Positions 50,327 through 60,186 of a stretch of 64,000 nucleotides of DNA are shown one piece after another. Where the stretch lies: positions 434,001-498,000 of the forward strand of contig NBIV01000007.1 of NCBI GenBank assembly GCA_003194525.1, written 5' to 3'. The notes beneath the pieces are model-generated. The model was not told the origin of the DNA, made no database searches, and worked only from the letters and a program-made list of their open reading frames with translations. Source of the DNA: Gracilariopsis chorda. Its lineage: Eukaryota; Rhodophyta; Florideophyceae; Gracilariales; Gracilariaceae. The position numbers were made by a program, and so were the translations under genes. Within the stretch, counting starts at the first letter, position 1. The number at the start of each line of letters is the position of its first letter.

Positions 50327-51230
50327 TGAGAGGGTTCCATTGGGGGACGTGTTTCTACGCCTATCGTTTGCAGTGCTTCAGTGGACGTGCTCTTATTCAG
50401 CAGATACGATCAGTATTATTGTGGCCAGCGCGGGTCCTTATTTTTTTTGGGGGGGGTGAGGGGCTTTTGATTTGTCACGTTTTTCGAGTTGCAGTTCTTT
50501 TTTTTTCCACTGGCGACGTTGCTTGCGACTTTGGGCTAATGAGTTTTATAGATTGTTGTCCGCTTTGTACATTACCGTGCGGTATCTACTAAGATACCTT
50601 GGTAACTTGTACAAATAAAACCAGACAGAAGTTTGATTTCAATATCCGTGGTAGACAGCCTTCTGTCGCTCGCGGGCGGCGGTTAAAAGCGCAAAGATGG
50701 AGCACACGGCTGGGAGACGCGGAAGACTGTGATACGCAGAGCGAGCAATATTGCAATTGCGGAAGGCACGCGTACCGTCGGTGTACCTCCCTCCACAAAG
50801 GGCAAAACTATGTACACGCTCCCCAACACGGCATGTCTTACGCACGGCGGTGATGGAAAATGCTAAGCTGCACGCGACGAATGATCCGTCAGACGTGCCG
50901 GTAAACCACTCACGTGAACGACCAGCCGTTTGTTACACATTTACTGGCGACGCACATAAAGTACCACCACCGAGCATGTCGGCTGCTTCGCTCCCCGTAC
51001 ACACCTTACTACAGCGCGGCACAACGCCTCAGTTCACGCACAACACACGAGAGTACGCAAAAGAACACCGCCCCCCCCCCCCCCCCCCCCCCTCCACCCC
51101 CCACACCCCTCCACATCGAAACAAAACAAACGTTATACAATCCTCGACCTCAGAATAGATCCCCATTCCAACCGCAACACCCCTCCACAAAAACACACAA
51201 GTGCTAAAAAAACAAAAGTACAGTTCTTGT
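50327..51230. other. Intergenic interval with a 22-base C run
   Basis: No gene is visible. Two genes converge here, and a pure run of 22 C lies at 51071-51092 followed by a C-rich tail. AATAAA at 50614 probably ends the upstream transcript. Confidence 0.5.
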
Positions 51231-52937
51231 TCAAGTGTCCTTCCTCACGCCTCCAAACTGGTCCACAAGAATATCGACAAGTTTAGGAATGAGGTCTTCC
51301 TTCGTGGCAGGAATGCGGTCCGCAACTTTCTCGCCCAATTCAGCCCCCTCCCCAATCTTGCCGCCGACGAAGATTTTAACGCCCTCAACCGCCTTGCCGT
51401 CCTTCTTCGCCGGGCAACCCATGAGACCAATGTCCGCCACCTGAACCTGTCCACAGCTGTTCGGACATCCAGTCCAATGAATTCGCACATCGCGAGGAAC
51501 GTGCACAACTTTTTCAAGTTCCTCAGCAAGAGAAATGGCGCGATTCTTCGTCTCGATCAGCGCGAGACCACAGAACTGCGCGCCCGTGCACGACACGAGG
51601 TTGCCCATAATACGGCCCGGCGCCACCGAAAAGCGCTCAAACAGGTGCTCAGCGAGCATTTGCTGCACGCGTTCATTAGGGACATTGGGGAACAGAATGT
51701 TTTGTTCCACGGTGAGGCGCACCTCTCCGTTGCTGTACTTGTCGGCAATGTGTGCAATAGCGTCAAAGTCGGCTGTTTCAAGGCGGCCTGCAGGCACGCA
51801 GGCTGCTACCCAGGAGAGACCCGGTTGTTTCTGAGGGTGTACGCCGAGCACATTTCGTCTTTCAGCCGGTTGGTCGTACTCTGGACCGCCCTTGACAGCG
51901 CGCTGCAACGGTGCTCCCATGGCCGATTCAATTTGATCTCTAAACGTTTTCATTCCTAACTGGTCAACCATGTACATGAGACGGGTGGCCTGACGATTTT
52001 TCCTATCGCCATGATCGCGGAACCAGAGCAAAACGGTTTCACAAAAGCGAACCACGTCGGACTGGGGCAGCCACACGTCCATAGGCAAGGCCTCCGCATC
52101 CCTCTTAATGGAGAAGAAACCGCCGATAACAACGTTAAAGCCAATGTGTGCGGTTTGCGGGTGGGCCATCGGTACAAGTCCAATGTCGTTGATGTGGGTG
52201 TGCGCAAAGTCATCCCTCGATCCGGACACGGCTATGTTGAACTTGCGAGGAAGGTTGGTGAGTTGAGGGCGGCCCTTTCTGCTATCGGTGATCATATCGT
52301 TGATGTCATGACACAATTGGCGCGTATCGACCATCTCCAACGGATCAATGCCTGCAAGCGGGCTTCCGACGAGATTTCGGACGTTATCCATGCCGCTCAT
52401 AAAGCTGGTGAGACCGAGTTGATACAAGCCGTCACAGATTTGAGCGGCGTGTTCCAACAGCACGCCCCTCAACTGAATGTTCATTCTGGTGGTCACATCG
52501 CCACATCCGTGCGGTCCGTACGGGCGCAGACAGGTGGCAAAGAAGCGCAGCTGCTGCGAGGAGAGAATTCCATTGGGCACCTTCAGACGCATCATGAATC
52601 TTCCGGGCGTGCGCTTGCGACGATGAAAGAGGCCTGCCCACTTGAGGCGGATGTCGATGTCGTCTGCGTCGATGGCGTCCCACGAGGTGTTCCCGTCGCG
52701 CAGAATGGCGGCGAGCTCGTGTATCTCTGTCCACATGGCGGAGCCGTCCTTCTGCAGCTTGAGCTTCTCGAACTTGTTTCCGCCGCGGGCGCGCTCGACG
52801 GCGCGGTCGGGCAGGTGCGCGTCGCCCTTGGGCGCGGCGTGCAGCACCATTGCGGGGGTGGGGGGGAGAGGGCGGCACGCTGGTGGGGCGGGCGGGGGGG
52901 CCAGTCGCAGGGGGACGGGGGTGAGGAAGGCGGACAT
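51231..52937 (-). CDS. nirA: Ferredoxin-nitrite reductase, plastid (568 aa)
   Basis: This reduces nitrite to ammonium with six electrons from ferredoxin, using siroheme and a [4Fe-4S] cluster. The ATG giving MSAFLTPVPLRLAPPPAPPA starts a Pro/Ala-rich, acid-free leader typical of a plastid transit peptide; the frame continues 60 codons upstream but that part overlaps promoter sequence. Mature-enzyme landmarks are the first half RRKRTPGRFMMRLKVPNGIL and CGDVTTRMNIQLRG, then NLPRKFNIAVSGSRDD, and the cluster ligands Cys450 and Cys456 (SCTGAQFC) with Cys491 and Cys495 (WTGCPNSC). TGRxxFC- and TGCPNxC-type motifs and length separate NirA/SiR from other families. NirA is preferred over sulfite reductase because of the overall match to plant and cyanobacterial NirA. 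Single exon, with a zinc-finger gene 487 bp away, divergent. Confidence 0.92.
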   Translation of the reverse strand: MSAFLTPVPLRLAPPPAPPACRPLPPTPAMVLHAAPKGDAHLPDRAVERARGGNKFEKLKLQKDGSAMWTEIHELAAILRDGNTSWDAIDADDIDIRLKWAGLFHRRKRTPGRFMMRLKVPNGILSSQQLRFFATCLRPYGPHGCGDVTTRMNIQLRGVLLEHAAQICDGLYQLGLTSFMSGMDNVRNLVGSPLAGIDPLEMVDTRQLCHDINDMITDSRKGRPQLTNLPRKFNIAVSGSRDDFAHTHINDIGLVPMAHPQTAHIGFNVVIGGFFSIKRDAEALPMDVWLPQSDVVRFCETVLLWFRDHGDRKNRQATRLMYMVDQLGMKTFRDQIESAMGAPLQRAVKGGPEYDQPAERRNVLGVHPQKQPGLSWVAACVPAGRLETADFDAIAHIADKYSNGEVRLTVEQNILFPNVPNERVQQMLAEHLFERFSVAPGRIMGNLVSCTGAQFCGLALIETKNRAISLAEELEKVVHVPRDVRIHWTGCPNSCGQVQVADIGLMGCPAKKDGKAVEGVKIFVGGKIGEGAELGEKVADRIPATKEDLIPKLVDILVDQFGGVRKDT

Positions 52938-53423
52938 GTTGAAGGCGGGGGGTGGGTGGAGGGGACGGGCGCGGGCGCGGCCGCGGGGCGGGGGGCGCGG
53001 TGTATAAGAACGGACGGCGCAACGGCGGAGAGCACACACGACGAGCGCGCGGCGTGCGCAGCAGTTCGAAAGCACAGCGGCCACACGCGTGCGCGCGTGC
53101 TCCAAAAGTAACGTCAAATGCGCGCCGCGAGCGGCGGCGCGCGCGCCGTTGCGACAGCGCGGCGCTCGCGCGTTCCGTTGCGGAAGCGGCGCGCGCGCCG
53201 CACGCGCCGCATGCCGTCGCGCCTCATTTGATGTTCACAGCGCCGCCAATCGGCGCTCACAACGTCTTGTTGCGCCCAGCCGCAACCCCCCAACTACAAG
53301 AGCAGCGGCTCCCGCCCGCCCCCCGTCCTTCCCCATCCCCGTCCCCATTCGCTCCCGCCTGTGCCCCTCCCCCCCCCCCAACACCCCCTCCCCAACAACA
53401 ACACACCCCCCCCCCCCCTCACC
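52938..53423. promoter_or_regulatory. Shared divergent promoter, nirA and zinc-finger gene
   Basis: These 486 bp separate the two start codons and are very GC- and CpG-rich, with runs such as GCGCGCGCCG. GTGTATAAGAACGG near 53001 is the only TATA-like word and faces the zinc-finger gene. A run of 14 C immediately precedes the zinc-finger start. Confidence 0.5.
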
Positions 53424-54143
53424 ATGGACGCCGGCGGACGCTGGCGTTGCGAGCGTTGCTTCAAGACGTTCTCATCTTCCTCCGCCAAGAATCGGCACAG
53501 CTTTCACGCCCACATCGCCACACACACTCCCCCCTCCTCCCCCCCCTCAACGCCCACCCCCTCCTCCATCCGCTCCAGACACCCCCCCGCCCCGCCCCCC
53601 CCCACAGCCAGCGCCCTCAATTTGGCGCAGCCACGCCTACCATCTGTGCCCGCCCCAAGCGTCGCGTGCAGCTACCCCCTCCACCCATCCGTGGCGTGTC
53701 ACATCTGCTCAGCTCATTTTCACAGCACGCAGCATCTGCAGCAGCACCTGCAGCAGTTCCATGCGCAGCAGCGCAGCGCGTCGCAGTCGCAGTCGCAGTC
53801 GCAGCGTGGCGTGGCGTCGCCGCCGCCGCGCACGTCGGCGTTGCCGCGCGCGCACCCCAAGTTGTTTCCGTGTGAAATCTGCGGGCAGTCTTTTGCAACC
53901 ACGGCGTCGCGCAACCAACACGTCAAGTCGGCGCACAAGCGCATCCACATTCACGAGTGCGTCAAGTGCGGCACGCGATTCACCAGACACAGCAGTCTTC
54001 AAGACCATCTTCACAACATCCACGGCGGCGGAAACCCGTACAAGTGCTCGTGGTGCGATGCGGGGTTTGGCAAGAAGTGGTTGCTTCAAGAGCACAGACA
54101 GTCGTGTCGCTCGCGACGCGCCCAGTATGCTCACCATCGTTGA
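53424..54143 (+). CDS. C2H2 zinc-finger protein, five fingers (239 aa)
   Basis: ATG at 53424 (CACCATGG) is chosen; the frame is open upstream but there it is a C-run leader. Fingers are CERCFKTFSSSSAKNRHSFH (near 9-30), CHICSAHFHSTQHLQQHLQQ ending FH (about 93-114), CEICGQSFATTASRNQHVKS ending AH, CVKCGTRFTRHSSLQDHLHN ending IH, and a last one with CSWCDAGFGKKWLLQEHRQS, ending in C (C2HC type). Between the first two is a Pro/Ser-rich linker (PPAPPPPTAS), and SQSQSQSQ precedes the third. Three regularly spaced C-terminal fingers suggest DNA binding. Its head-to-head position with nirA makes a role in nitrogen control worth testing, but that is inference. Confidence 0.88.
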   Translation: MDAGGRWRCERCFKTFSSSSAKNRHSFHAHIATHTPPSSPPSTPTPSSIRSRHPPAPPPPTASALNLAQPRLPSVPAPSVACSYPLHPSVACHICSAHFHSTQHLQQHLQQFHAQQRSASQSQSQSQRGVASPPPRTSALPRAHPKLFPCEICGQSFATTASRNQHVKSAHKRIHIHECVKCGTRFTRHSSLQDHLHNIHGGGNPYKCSWCDAGFGKKWLLQEHRQSCRSRRAQYAHHR

Positions 54144-54834
54144 TACCGTTTTGGTGTGTTTGGCGCTTTAGCGCTTGTGTAACTGTACGTAGATAGATGG
54201 CGAAGGTAGGGTTAGATGTACTAGTGTGCTGCAAACCAAGTAAGTTAGTCGTCCCAGTAAACTCCAGATCAAAATAGTCTTAGCCTCCGGTGATATGCAT
54301 TTTTTGCACCACAAGCGGCCGTTGCCCTACCTAACTTTAACTTGGGCACAAGCGATCCGCCTTCACGTGGTGTGCCTGTCTTCTCGCAAGAGAAGCGAAA
54401 CGGATCTGCGGTTGGGTCTCCAACGGAGACCAGCATAGAACCCGTAAAAGAGAGAGAGAACTTTAACTTAAAGTCTAGTCGTCTCGTTTACTCCGTCAGT
54501 TCGCTCAGCTCAGTGTTACATGTCTATATACAACTTGTACTGTAATGCTGATGTTGACAACCTTCCCCCTTCCGCGCACAAAATATTTTCCTTTTCCCGA
54601 AAATATTTTCACCTAAAACGCCCCAACTCCACTTTCGCTTCGCATCCCCACAAGTGCACACATCTTCAAAGCTGGCGCGCCCCTACGCTCTCTCACATCT
54701 CATCACATCGCCCTCCCCCCGTCGCCGTGCATAACTAAAAACCCCCCACCGCCCCCCTCTTTCTTCTTGCCAAGCTTTAATCACACCTTCGTCATACACA
54801 CCCTCTCCACTTGTCTAACTTTCTTCCTTCTAAC
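54144..54834. other. Intergenic interval with an R3 repeat
   Basis: No gene is visible in this 690-bp stretch. R3 copy 2 lies at 54344-54434. The final 130 bp are C- and T-rich (CCCCCTCTTTCTTCTT) and lead to the THOC2 start, a pyrimidine-rich promoter or leader. Confidence 0.5.
54344..54434 (-). repeat. Dispersed repeat R3, copy 2 (inverted)
   Basis: On the minus strand it reads TGGTCTCCGTTGGAGACCC, then CCGTTTCGCTTCTCTTGC, CACGTGAAGGCGGATCGC and TTGTGCCC, in the same order as 27585-27684. GGTCTCC-AAC-GGAGACC forms a short hairpin. Confidence 0.7.
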
Positions 54835-57800
54835 ATGGCCGCCCCTGCAGAGCCCGTCGTCGACCTCCATACCGTCTTTCGCATCTTCGACAATGCAATC
54901 GCCTCCCCCACTCCCCCCTCCCTCTCCAAGATAATTTCAGACACAAAAGCCGTTCGCACCGATGCAACCGTCCTCGCAAACGCAATCTCTCTCTACATAA
55001 AGCTCCTCAAGACCGCCCCGACAAATCCCCCCTCCCCCAACACCGCACTCCCGCGCTTCCGCTCCCTCATCGACGCCCTGCTATCGTCCGGAACTCTACC
55101 CAACGACGTCTTATTGCGCGCCCTGGACCACGACGCGCTTGACACCCTGCAGCCCAACCTCAACCACGCAGCCGAGGAAAAGCGCATACGTACAAGAATG
55201 TGGTTTCTGCAAACTCGTTTCAATCTGTTCCGCGAGGAGTCTGAGGGGTATTCAAAGATGATTAACCTTCTTTACGACTGTATCAAACGACCGCATCACA
55301 TGCCCATCGACCTCACCGTTCACAAATGCATGCAGCTTATTTCCCGCTTCAATCTAACTTTTAACAGAGTTACCGAACTCGTCATCAGTGCCGCCGCAGA
55401 ATACATGGAACCGCAGTTATCAAAGAGTGCTTCGATGCCTATCGACCATCGATTACCCGCCCATCTCTCGTGTTTGCTTTCCGCGTTTCCTGCAAATCAT
55501 ATTTCGAGTGTCGTCGGTGCTATGCTTCAGTTGTATCATGCTTGTCATAACGTTGATACCAATGCCTCTACCAACGATCCTCACTCCCTTCATGAGCTTG
55601 AACAACCTACTCCCGCCCCGTTGCTTGCTACCGTCGCCGTGCTTATTCGAGAGCGATTTATGACCGTTGCCGATGTGTGGGCGTACATGTCTCCCATGGA
55701 TAACAAGCTTTTCAACGCCAAGTTTGTCGAGTACGAAAAACACCTTTTGGAACTATCGCGAGAAGTCTCTTCTGCAAAGCTAGCAAAGCGCGATAGCGCA
55801 AGTGAAACATTCAAACCTTCTTCGTACGGTCGTGGTTCAAGTGATCGTGATATCTTCACCAAGTATACTTTCACTGATGCTGGACCGTTGCCGCGATTCG
55901 TCTCCCAGAAATTGCAGTTTATAAGCATGTTGGTGGGCCTTGCCCGATGGGATGATGCAATGTCCGCCATTCTACTGTTGCAGGTTGGAAGCGCTCAGAT
56001 TGATATCGCCGCACATCCGGATATGGCACATACCCTCACCTCCTTAGCTGAAGTTCTGCTTCAACCCCTGTTTCACAACACGCATCCCAGTCTTTATCAC
56101 CATGCAGAACCGGTTACCGAGGCGCTTCGCCAGTTGGGCGGAAGAGAGAATCGATGTCCCGTTCCACTAGATACGGTTGAGCAACTTGTTTCTGCTGATA
56201 AGGATGGTCCTGGCGCTGTTGTACGACAAATTCTCTTTGTTTTGGGCCCGCACGCGAGACACTCTCCACGTCTCCTGTTCGCCCTGTGTCGTGTTTTGAA
56301 GGGGCGGAAGGAAAAGGAGGCGATTGACATTATGCGAGATGTGGTGCTTCCGGCTTTTTCTCTTCTGCAGTCCAATACCGGCTTGGCAAACGCCATTTGG
56401 GACGTGCTCAAAGAGTTACCCCACACCACCCGATGGAAGCTTTATGGCCATTTGCAAGAAGATGTGACACGGACTTGTGCCGTTTACAAGGTCGTCGCTG
56501 AACGTGCTGCTTATGAAATGAAGTACATTCTCAAACGACTTACCATTGACAACGCCAACTCCTTTCTCACCGCGGTGGCAAAGCTTACCACGGGCCAGGC
56601 GCTACCGGCATTCAATGCGACGTTGGACAGGGTGCAGGGTTACCCGGCTGATACCGTTACTATATCACCCGTCATAGACGCATGTCGCAACTGCACCAAC
56701 CTTGGCATTGATATGCTGTTGTACTTGCTTCTTGATCGGATGGCAAACTCTGAGAAGAACCGACTCAAGGACGATGGTGTGAATACCGCTCAATGGTATG
56801 CAACGCTCTCCCTCTTTCTTGGCACTGCACTCCGCAAGTTGCATGTCACATCTCAACAAATTGACGCTGTGCTCGGTTTCCTTTTCACAAAGCTGACTGT
56901 GTACGAGGAGTCGTTGCTCATGACAGCCCTCAGTGATATCATCAGGTGTGTGTCGGACATTGAAGTTGACGTCAATATCACTACTCGTCAGGCAAAAGCT
57001 AAAGGTGGTGGCAAATATCTGCAGGAAATTGTCACCGGCGGCTGGAGTAAGCTCGCACCCGAGCCTCAAATGGTTGGCAACGCCTTCGACTTCAAATCGG
57101 AGCGCGAACGAAGAATTTCAACCATTTTGATGCAGAGGGCGTTTGAGCGATCTGGTCTGCATGGTCCCATTGCCGTCGTTCTCGGCCAGTTCACGAAGAG
57201 CACAATCTATCATGAGGACATCCGGTCTATGCCTTTAAAACTCGGCGCGAACATTGTCGATATGGCAAGGACAAGCTTGATCCAGCTTTGCAAGTTCTTG
57301 GATTATTCGCCTGTTGGAACCAGAGAACCTGCGGTCGCACAACAGAAGCTCTGGAGCCCTCTTGTTTCTATCGGGTTGACAAAAATGATTAGTGACCTCA
57401 GCATCCCGACGTCCTCGGCCGTAGAACTTATGGGCCCATCTCTGGATTTTCTTGAGGATGCCGCTTCTTTGGAGAAGTCATCTGAAAGTCAAACCAAGGA
57501 AGCAAACCAGAACAAGGCCAGCGTGGATGAGAAGGAGAAGGCGAACGCGAGCAACAACGAAGCACCGACGCGTTCAAAGGACGTTGAGATGGTCGATGTA
57601 GCGAAGAGACAGGAGGGTCAGCCTGATATTGCCGAGTTTGCCGCGAAAATATCAGAGAGAACTGGAGGAGCGCTAGTACCGTATCTCATACGCACTTTCT
57701 GGACGTTGAAGTTGAGCGACATTTCTGTTCCAGTAGATCTATACGATGTGGAAAAGAAGCGAATGGCGTCCGTAAAGTCTATGTGGGAGAAGCAAGTGGA

Positions 57801-60186
57801 CATCTTCCGTCGCCACATGCACAACGACAAGGACCGCCTCAGCAGATCCGAGGCTGAACTTCGAAGGATTCGAGAGTACAACGAACAACTGCAGGTTGAG
57901 TGCGATGCAAAACTGCAGAGACGATCTCGAGTCCGAGAGATTCTACTCGCCCACAAGAAGGATTTCGTGAGGCAAGAGAAACCAGATGACCACGAACGAA
58001 CAGTAATCGCGTTCATTCAAGAGTGTGTGCTGCCAAAGGGCAAGGTTTCTTCTTCTGATGCAATCTTTTGCGCGAGATTTGTGGAGATGCTCTTGGACCT
58101 GGACATCCCCGCGATGGAGTACACGGAGTTCTTTGAAACTTTTGTACAGATCGTACCCCTGGCCATACGTGGATGTTCTGAAAACGAAGCTCTGGGTCTC
58201 TCTGTTCTGGTAAGGGAAATTCTTGTTACTCTGGAAAAATGGCGGAGTAATCGCAAGGTGTTTGAATCCGAGGCTGCAGATAATAAAGAGAACGGCTTTC
58301 GGGAATCAGGCGACAAAGCGGATCAGAAACCAATGCGACACGAAAGATACTGTCAATGGTTATTTGATATTCACGAGCGCCTGACGAATGGTCTTCATGC
58401 CGTTCTTGGAAGCAATGAATACCTCCACCAGCGCAATTCGCTAGCTTTGCTGGCTGGTATCATTGATGTCTACCCCAAGGTGGTAGAACATGCTTCCAAG
58501 ATCGAAGTTCAGATCAAGGAGCTGTCACGGTCTGAGCTTGAAGATCTAAAGCTTGTGTCTAACGGTGTGCATGCTAGACTTCAGGCCGGGAAAGCTAAGC
58601 GCCTCCCACGACACATTTTCACTTTGCGACCATCTAGCAGTACCTCAGCGATGGTCGATAGCTCCAAGAAACACACGACTCAACCGCCTGACACGAAGAA
58701 GGCTGCAGATGCGAAAGACTCAAAGGAGAAACAAGTACAACAGACGCAAGGGGAAGCTTCGAATGTCGTCGCGAACGGAGGGAACGCAGAGCAAAGTGGG
58801 AACTTGCCCAAGCCACTGGCTGTTTCTTCTCTGGCATCGGAAGCTAAACCTGACGCCGTGAAGTTCAATCCTGACGCGAAAGAGTTCTTTCCCAAGACGC
58901 ATTCGAGCCCCAGCAAGGGAGCCGTGATCTCGAATGTTGGTAAGCGGGCTCGGGAAGGTGAAGTGACTGCAAGACCCGGTACCGGTAATGACGACCGGAA
59001 GGAGCATGCGCCACCGCTAAAGAAGCAAAGAAATCAAGACAGAGCACCGGCGAATTCTCGGTCTAACAGCGGAGATCGACGCCTCCCAATGCGTGACGAG
59101 GGCGGAAAGCCACCTCTGCGGGAAAGGTACGACGAAAGGAGGAGTTCCTCAGACAGAAAGTCGCAGAGGCAAAATGATCGAAACATGTCTCCTCCGCCAG
59201 ACCGTACCGGGAATGGGTCTAAGGCTTATGGCCGTGATTTGGATGGTGCTGCTTCAACCGGCAAGCACGAGCCTAACCGCCCACTTCCCTTCAAAGATGG
59301 AAGAGACGATCGCAAAGCCCAGAGCCAAGAACCGAAGAGAAAAGGCAGTGACAAGTCACTGGAAGCAACGCGCGGGGGCTCTGCCTTTCCTAGATCGAAC
59401 TCCATGAAACGGGCCTCTTCCTCCGATGAAATTAAGAGATCTTCTGCCAAGAGTGATCAGCGACGAGCCACTGACAGTGATAAACGAGAATTCGCTAGAT
59501 CGACCAGTGGTGCTGACAAGGCGGAAGGCGGCGGACTCGGCAAGGGTAGTCATTCGATACGCAGAGATTCGAGAAAGAGAGATGGCGCCTCTCGAGACAG
59601 AGAAGGTCGTTCCCCGCGCGGGTCTAGAGTGGAAAGCGATAGCGGTCGCAGGCGAGATCACGGTGGACGCTACGAGTATGGAAACGGGATGAATGCCCGC
59701 GACTTACATCGTGGAGACCATGGGCGCAACACGGACGGACGCTCAGATGATATCAAGACATCAGTTGACCACGGCAGGGATATTGGCCCAGAGCAGCCCA
59801 ACAAGAGACGAAGGGATTATTCCCAAGCGCGCGGTGGGTACTATGAGGGCGACGGACATCGCGGAAAACGGTCGCGACTTGATGACATGGACAAGCGGTA
59901 TATTGGAGGAAGCTCAGGAGACGGACGGTATGGCAGAGCAGGAGGACAACGGGATTTTTCCTCAGCGCCACCAGGACCTGGCTGGATAGATGAGCAACGT
60001 CGCGGCGATGAGCGGAGACGAGATGTGCCCCATGTTGGATGGCAACCGCGCGTTGACCGGGATTATGATCGTCGCCGCGATGATCGAGACGACCCGTACG
60101 ACAGAAGGGATGATCGCAACCGTGGGGATCGAAGAGACAGGAGAAATCGACCACCGCCTCCCCCATCCAGACGTGGACAACGTTAA
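54835..60186 (+). CDS. THOC2: THO complex subunit 2 (1783 aa)
   Basis: This is the scaffold of the THO/TREX complex, which couples transcription to mRNA packaging and nuclear export. ATG at 54835 (MAAPAEPVVDLHTVFRIFD) is the first true start. The N-terminal two-thirds are alpha-helical repeats. The Tho2 core lies near 945-1110: LIRTFWTLKLSDISVPVDLY, KRMASVKSMWEKQ, then FIQECVLPKGKVSSSDAIFC and ARFVEMLLDLDIP, matching the conserved sFWqLsL-D--vP-e-Y and F-q-cv-PR---s--DAiyCA-F blocks. From about 1265 the chain is disordered and charged, rich in RD, SR and DR runs, as in plant and animal THOC2 tails. It is a single uninterrupted exon of 5.3 kb, remarkable for this gene elsewhere but in keeping with an intron-poor genome. 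Confidence 0.93.
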   Translation: MAAPAEPVVDLHTVFRIFDNAIASPTPPSLSKIISDTKAVRTDATVLANAISLYIKLLKTAPTNPPSPNTALPRFRSLIDALLSSGTLPNDVLLRALDHDALDTLQPNLNHAAEEKRIRTRMWFLQTRFNLFREESEGYSKMINLLYDCIKRPHHMPIDLTVHKCMQLISRFNLTFNRVTELVISAAAEYMEPQLSKSASMPIDHRLPAHLSCLLSAFPANHISSVVGAMLQLYHACHNVDTNASTNDPHSLHELEQPTPAPLLATVAVLIRERFMTVADVWAYMSPMDNKLFNAKFVEYEKHLLELSREVSSAKLAKRDSASETFKPSSYGRGSSDRDIFTKYTFTDAGPLPRFVSQKLQFISMLVGLARWDDAMSAILLLQVGSAQIDIAAHPDMAHTLTSLAEVLLQPLFHNTHPSLYHHAEPVTEALRQLGGRENRCPVPLDTVEQLVSADKDGPGAVVRQILFVLGPHARHSPRLLFALCRVLKGRKEKEAIDIMRDVVLPAFSLLQSNTGLANAIWDVLKELPHTTRWKLYGHLQEDVTRTCAVYKVVAERAAYEMKYILKRLTIDNANSFLTAVAKLTTGQALPAFNATLDRVQGYPADTVTISPVIDACRNCTNLGIDMLLYLLLDRMANSEKNRLKDDGVNTAQWYATLSLFLGTALRKLHVTSQQIDAVLGFLFTKLTVYEESLLMTALSDIIRCVSDIEVDVNITTRQAKAKGGGKYLQEIVTGGWSKLAPEPQMVGNAFDFKSERERRISTILMQRAFERSGLHGPIAVVLGQFTKSTIYHEDIRSMPLKLGANIVDMARTSLIQLCKFLDYSPVGTREPAVAQQKLWSPLVSIGLTKMISDLSIPTSSAVELMGPSLDFLEDAASLEKSSESQTKEANQNKASVDEKEKANASNNEAPTRSKDVEMVDVAKRQEGQPDIAEFAAKISERTGGALVPYLIRTFWTLKLSDISVPVDLYDVEKKRMASVKSMWEKQVDIFRRHMHNDKDRLSRSEAELRRIREYNEQLQVECDAKLQRRSRVREILLAHKKDFVRQEKPDDHERTVIAFIQECVLPKGKVSSSDAIFCARFVEMLLDLDIPAMEYTEFFETFVQIVPLAIRGCSENEALGLSVLVREILVTLEKWRSNRKVFESEAADNKENGFRESGDKADQKPMRHERYCQWLFDIHERLTNGLHAVLGSNEYLHQRNSLALLAGIIDVYPKVVEHASKIEVQIKELSRSELEDLKLVSNGVHARLQAGKAKRLPRHIFTLRPSSSTSAMVDSSKKHTTQPPDTKKAADAKDSKEKQVQQTQGEASNVVANGGNAEQSGNLPKPLAVSSLASEAKPDAVKFNPDAKEFFPKTHSSPSKGAVISNVGKRAREGEVTARPGTGNDDRKEHAPPLKKQRNQDRAPANSRSNSGDRRLPMRDEGGKPPLRERYDERRSSSDRKSQRQNDRNMSPPPDRTGNGSKAYGRDLDGAASTGKHEPNRPLPFKDGRDDRKAQSQEPKRKGSDKSLEATRGGSAFPRSNSMKRASSSDEIKRSSAKSDQRRATDSDKREFARSTSGADKAEGGGLGKGSHSIRRDSRKRDGASRDREGRSPRGSRVESDSGRRRDHGGRYEYGNGMNARDLHRGDHGRNTDGRSDDIKTSVDHGRDIGPEQPNKRRRDYSQARGGYYEGDGHRGKRSRLDDMDKRYIGGSSGDGRYGRAGGQRDFSSAPPGPGWIDEQRRGDERRRDVPHVGWQPRVDRDYDRRRDDRDDPYDRRDDRNRGDRRDRRNRPPPPPSRRGQR

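Noticed and set aside
51235-53111. Long frames opposite nirA and upstream of it
   Set aside because: High GC at third positions opens the reverse strand; only the nitrite reductase frame carries the cluster motifs.
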